A stretch of DNA of 60,796 nt, from NCBI GenBank assembly GCA_017471045.1, contig JAFUWZ010000006.1, forward strand, positions 1-60,796. Reading direction: 5' to 3'. The DNA comes from Bacteroidales bacterium (lineage in GTDB: Bacteria > Bacteroidota > Bacteroidia > Bacteroidales > UBA932). The notes beneath the pieces were generated by a model. It was given only the letters and a program-made list of their open reading frames with translations. It was not told the origin of the DNA and searched no databases. The translations under genes and the position numbers were made by a program. Shown here piece by piece: positions 59,173 to 60,796 of the stretch. The stretch's first letter is position 1; every line of letters starts with the position of its first letter.

Positions 59173-59991
59173 TTAGGACTTTTCGTGCATCCGGGCTGAT
59201 TGCCGGCGATAGGCCGTCGGGGTCAGCCCGGTCTGCCGCTTGAAAAAGCGTGCGAAATAGGACTGGTCCTCGAGGCCGGCGGCCACGGCGATGTCGATGA
59301 TGGGGAGCTGCGTTTCGCGCAGGAGGCGCTTGGCCCGGTTGATGCGGGCGTGGTCGATCCATTCGCCGGCACTGCTGCCGGTGGAAGACTTGACCAGGCG
59401 GTTGAGGTAGTTGCGGGAAAGGCCCATCGCCGCGGCGTAGTCCGACACGGGGCCGATCGCCCGGGTGCCGTCGAAGACGAGGTCCAGGAAACGGGAGGCC
59501 GTGGCGGGCAAGGCCGGGGTAGAAAGGGCGCGGATACGGGACAGGAGCAGGTCCAGGCCCCTTTCCAGGAAAGGGCAGTCGTCCTTATCGAAGCAGATCT
59601 GGAGCATATTGAAGAGTTCACCGACAAAGGCGCCCTCATCGAACCAGAACGCCTGCTGGACCGGGGCCGTGAGGGGGGGCAGGCGTTTCCCCTCGGAGAG
59701 GAAGTCGGCAGAAAAACCTCCGCTGAAGCCGACCGCGTCCCGGTAATAGGGAATGGAAAACGGCAGGTTCTCCGGGATCAGGAGCAGATGCCCCGGACCG
59801 CAGAGATAGGACTGTCCTTCCACTTCGAGAAGGACCTCTCCATCCGTCAGGTAGAGGAATCCGACCAGCGGCAAGGCGGCCGTCGGGACCTCGGCCGCCT
59901 TGGAGAAGCCGGTCGTGTCCATCCTGCGGATGAAAAAGGAGTAGCCGGAGTAGTCCGCACCCGCCTGCCAGTAAGGAAGATGATTTTTCAT
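59173..59991 (-). CDS. AraC family transcription regulator
   Basis: A 272-residue regulator with an N-terminal cupin-like part (VGFLYLTDGEVLLEVEGQSY, LCGPGHLLLIPENLPFSI) and a C-terminal double helix-turn-helix: SRNYLNRLVKSSTGSSAGEW, RAKRLLRETQLPIIDIAVAA and SYFARFFKRQTGLTPTAYRR. It lies upstream of and in the same direction as the TonB receptor pair, which it probably controls. Ligand unknown. Confidence 0.9.
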   Translation of the reverse strand: MKNHLPYWQAGADYSGYSFFIRRMDTTGFSKAAEVPTAALPLVGFLYLTDGEVLLEVEGQSYLCGPGHLLLIPENLPFSIPYYRDAVGFSGGFSADFLSEGKRLPPLTAPVQQAFWFDEGAFVGELFNMLQICFDKDDCPFLERGLDLLLSRIRALSTPALPATASRFLDLVFDGTRAIGPVSDYAAAMGLSRNYLNRLVKSSTGSSAGEWIDHARINRAKRLLRETQLPIIDIAVAAGLEDQSYFARFFKRQTGLTPTAYRRQSARMHEKS

Positions 59992-59999
59992 TCCAACTT

Positions 60000-60007
60000 C
60001 AAAGATA
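60000..60007 (-). promoter_or_regulatory. -7 box of the AraC gene
   Basis: The minus strand reads TATCTTTG 8 bp before the AraC ATG. No good -33 is visible. It faces away from the tRNA-Ala promoter. Confidence 0.5.
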
Positions 60008-60014
60008 AGAAATG

Positions 60015-60044
60015 TTGGAAATAAAAAAATATGTTGTATATTTG
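60015..60044 (+). promoter_or_regulatory. Promoter of tRNA-Ala
   Basis: TTG (60015-60017), 19 bp and TATATTTG (60037-60044). The start would fall a few bases before the tRNA. Confidence 0.7.
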
Positions 60045-60055
60045 CAGACGCATTC

Positions 60056-60128
60056 GGGGTATTAGCTCAGTTGGTAGAGCGTTTGAATGGCATTCAAAAG
60101 GTCAGCGGTTCGATTCCGCTATGCTCCA
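60056..60128 (+). tRNA. tRNA-Ala (GGC)
   Basis: A 73-nt cloverleaf with acceptor GGGGTAT/ATGCTCC, D-arm GCTCAGTTGGTAGAGC, anticodon stem TTTGA/TCAAA with loop ATGGCAT (anticodon GGC), T-stem GCGG/CCGC around TTCGATT, discriminator A. CCA is not fully encoded (CA follows). Confidence 0.9.
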
Positions 60129-60129
60129 C

Positions 60130-60173
60130 AAATCAGGGATTTAAGGTAAAACTTAAGTCCCTGATTTTCTTTT
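60130..60173 (+). terminator. Strong terminator after tRNA-Ala
   Basis: AAATCAGGGA and TTAAG (60130-60145) pair with CTTAA and TCCCTGATTT (60152-60167), about 16 bp with one G-T, followed by TCTTTT. Confidence 0.85.
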
Positions 60174-60232
60174 ACTTAATTCTTGTAACTGTCAATCACC
60201 CAAAAGTATTACAAAGGCATTTGGCGATTTTT

Positions 60233-60340
60233 TGACTACCCTACGGGAGCATCCCGACAACACCGGAAAATAGCCAATTTGTAACCAACATGTAACCAGA
60301 GTAGTCATTTCTGTGCAGGAGGTTACAGGATTGACTACTC
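60233..60340. other. Candidate integrase-binding / attachment region
   Basis: The stretch between tRNA-Ala and the integrase remnant holds two direct GTAACCA copies 11 bp apart (60281-60287, 60292-60298) plus an inverted copy GGTTAC (60321-60326), and three TGACTAC copies (60233-60239, 60332-60338, and inverted 60301-60307). GAGTAGTCA/TGACTACTC form a hairpin. Repeats spaced at one helical turn beside an integrase start resemble arm-type sites. No copy of the tRNA 3' end was seen here. Confidence 0.4.
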
Positions 60341-60417
60341 CCGCCCAATTCTGTCTTCACGGAATATGGCCCGGCTTTCACCCAATAAGGAAATTTGCAG
60401 AACCAATTCTTTTTGAG

Positions 60418-60738
60418 ATGAAAGCAACATTCAAACTCACCTTTGTCCTTCAGAAGGGCAAGGTTAAGGCCAACGGGCAGGCCCCAATCGTAGCCCGGCT
60501 CATCGTCAACGGTTGTGGGGAGACATTGTCACCCCTACGGAGAATTTATTTGACGAGAAAGGTGAAAACCGCTAATTTTGTAGTCGATAAATCGGAATTT
60601 ATCGGTCAGAAAGATTTCTTGAAGAATGTTTGCCGAATAAAGAAATATTTGTATCTTCCTGTGTTTGACACTTTGATTTTGTCTGTCCGGGGAAGAATCA
60701 AGGCCCCAGACCGCTGTAGGGGCGATTTGTGGCCTTAG
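60418..60738 (+). pseudogene. Tyrosine integrase remnant, N-terminal arm-binding domain
   Basis: From the ATG at 60418 the frame reads MKATFKLTFVLQKGKVKANG followed by QAPIVARLIVNG, the start of the arm-type DNA-binding domain of Bacteroidales tyrosine recombinases. After about 35 residues the match fades (CGETLSPLRRIYLTRK) and the frame ends at 60738 with no core-binding or catalytic domain. The gene is truncated or rearranged. Its place 290 bp after tRNA-Ala fits a decayed integrated element. The last 58 bp of the window show nothing further. Confidence 0.6.
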
Positions 60739-60796
60739 TATTTTTTCTGAGAATGTAGCAATATCGCCACATTGCGTTTGACACTTGTCTGAGTTC

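Noticed and set aside
1-60796. CRISPR array, rRNA operon or intact insertion sequence
   Set aside because: No evenly spaced repeats with spacers, no rRNA signature and no complete transposase with terminal repeats were seen.

Overview
The window is a piece of a GC-rich Bacteroidales genome (phylum Bacteroidota). The evidence is a SusC/SusD polysaccharide utilisation locus, a sensor-AraC regulator of the hybrid two-component type, an S16 protein with a long Ala/Glu-rich tail, DUF4419, calycin-like and fimbrillin-like lipoproteins, and promoters of the Bacteroidota type (TTTG, about 19 bp, TAnnTTTG), often without a Shine-Dalgarno sequence. GC-rich gut lineages such as Rikenellaceae or 'Cryptobacteroides' fit, but the species cannot be named from the sequence.

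Layout. (1) 1-9.0 kb is a lower-GC accessory island: the end of a DUF3987 mobile-element protein, a structured leader with a small exported protein, a frameshifted DUF4419 protein, a RloB/AAA-ATPase pair resembling the AbiL defence system behind a perfect 48-bp palindrome, a small zinc-finger/HNH-like protein, about 1.6 kb of GC-rich hairpin-dense sequence with no convincing gene, a hypothetical protein and a helix-turn-helix protein. It stops at a tRNA-Gln/tRNA-Met operon. (2) 9.4-32.6 kb is carbohydrate use, interrupted by the housekeeping pair pncB-ispF. A divergent locus reads leftward as beta-helix hydrolase, SusC, SusD, surface glycan-binding lipoprotein and three tandem related glycosidases (plain, fused to a fimbrillin-like domain, fused to a SASA-type esterase). 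It reads rightward as a kinase-less sensor-AraC regulator and a GH78 rhamnosidase. The regulator probably senses an oligosaccharide and switches on both arms. (3) 32.6-46.8 kb is core genome: tRNA-Leu, rpsP-rimM, DUF975, sufB-pnuC-sufC-sufD-ispE, radA-galE, a small membrane protein-mutL-rhomboid-tsaC-rsmE-phosphodiesterase. (4) 46.8-47.4 kb holds two AT-richer gene remnants. (5) 47.4-56.4 kb has a tripartite MacAB-TolC-like efflux operon diverging from a hemerythrin-LuxR regulator gene, whose downstream genes are queH, a CYTH protein and a dicarboxylate symporter. The two divergent promoters are built into one inverted repeat. (6) 56.4-60.0 kb has a calycin-like lipoprotein, a TonB-dependent receptor and an AraC regulator. 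(7) 60.06 kb to the end is tRNA-Ala(GGC) with its terminator, then a candidate attachment region and a broken tyrosine-integrase start, so a second mobile-element scar begins here.

The most unusual items are the hemerythrin-LuxR regulator with its mirror-symmetric promoters, the sensor-AraC protein lacking kinase, phosphoacceptor histidine and receiver, the tandem glycosidases carrying different N-terminal modules, the palindrome at the RloB/ATPase promoter, and the hairpin-rich region at 6.3-7.8 kb. Two genes (1454-3731 and 39053-39351) are broken by one base in a homopolymer run; these may be true mutations or sequencing errors. All family calls come from reading motifs; no database was searched.
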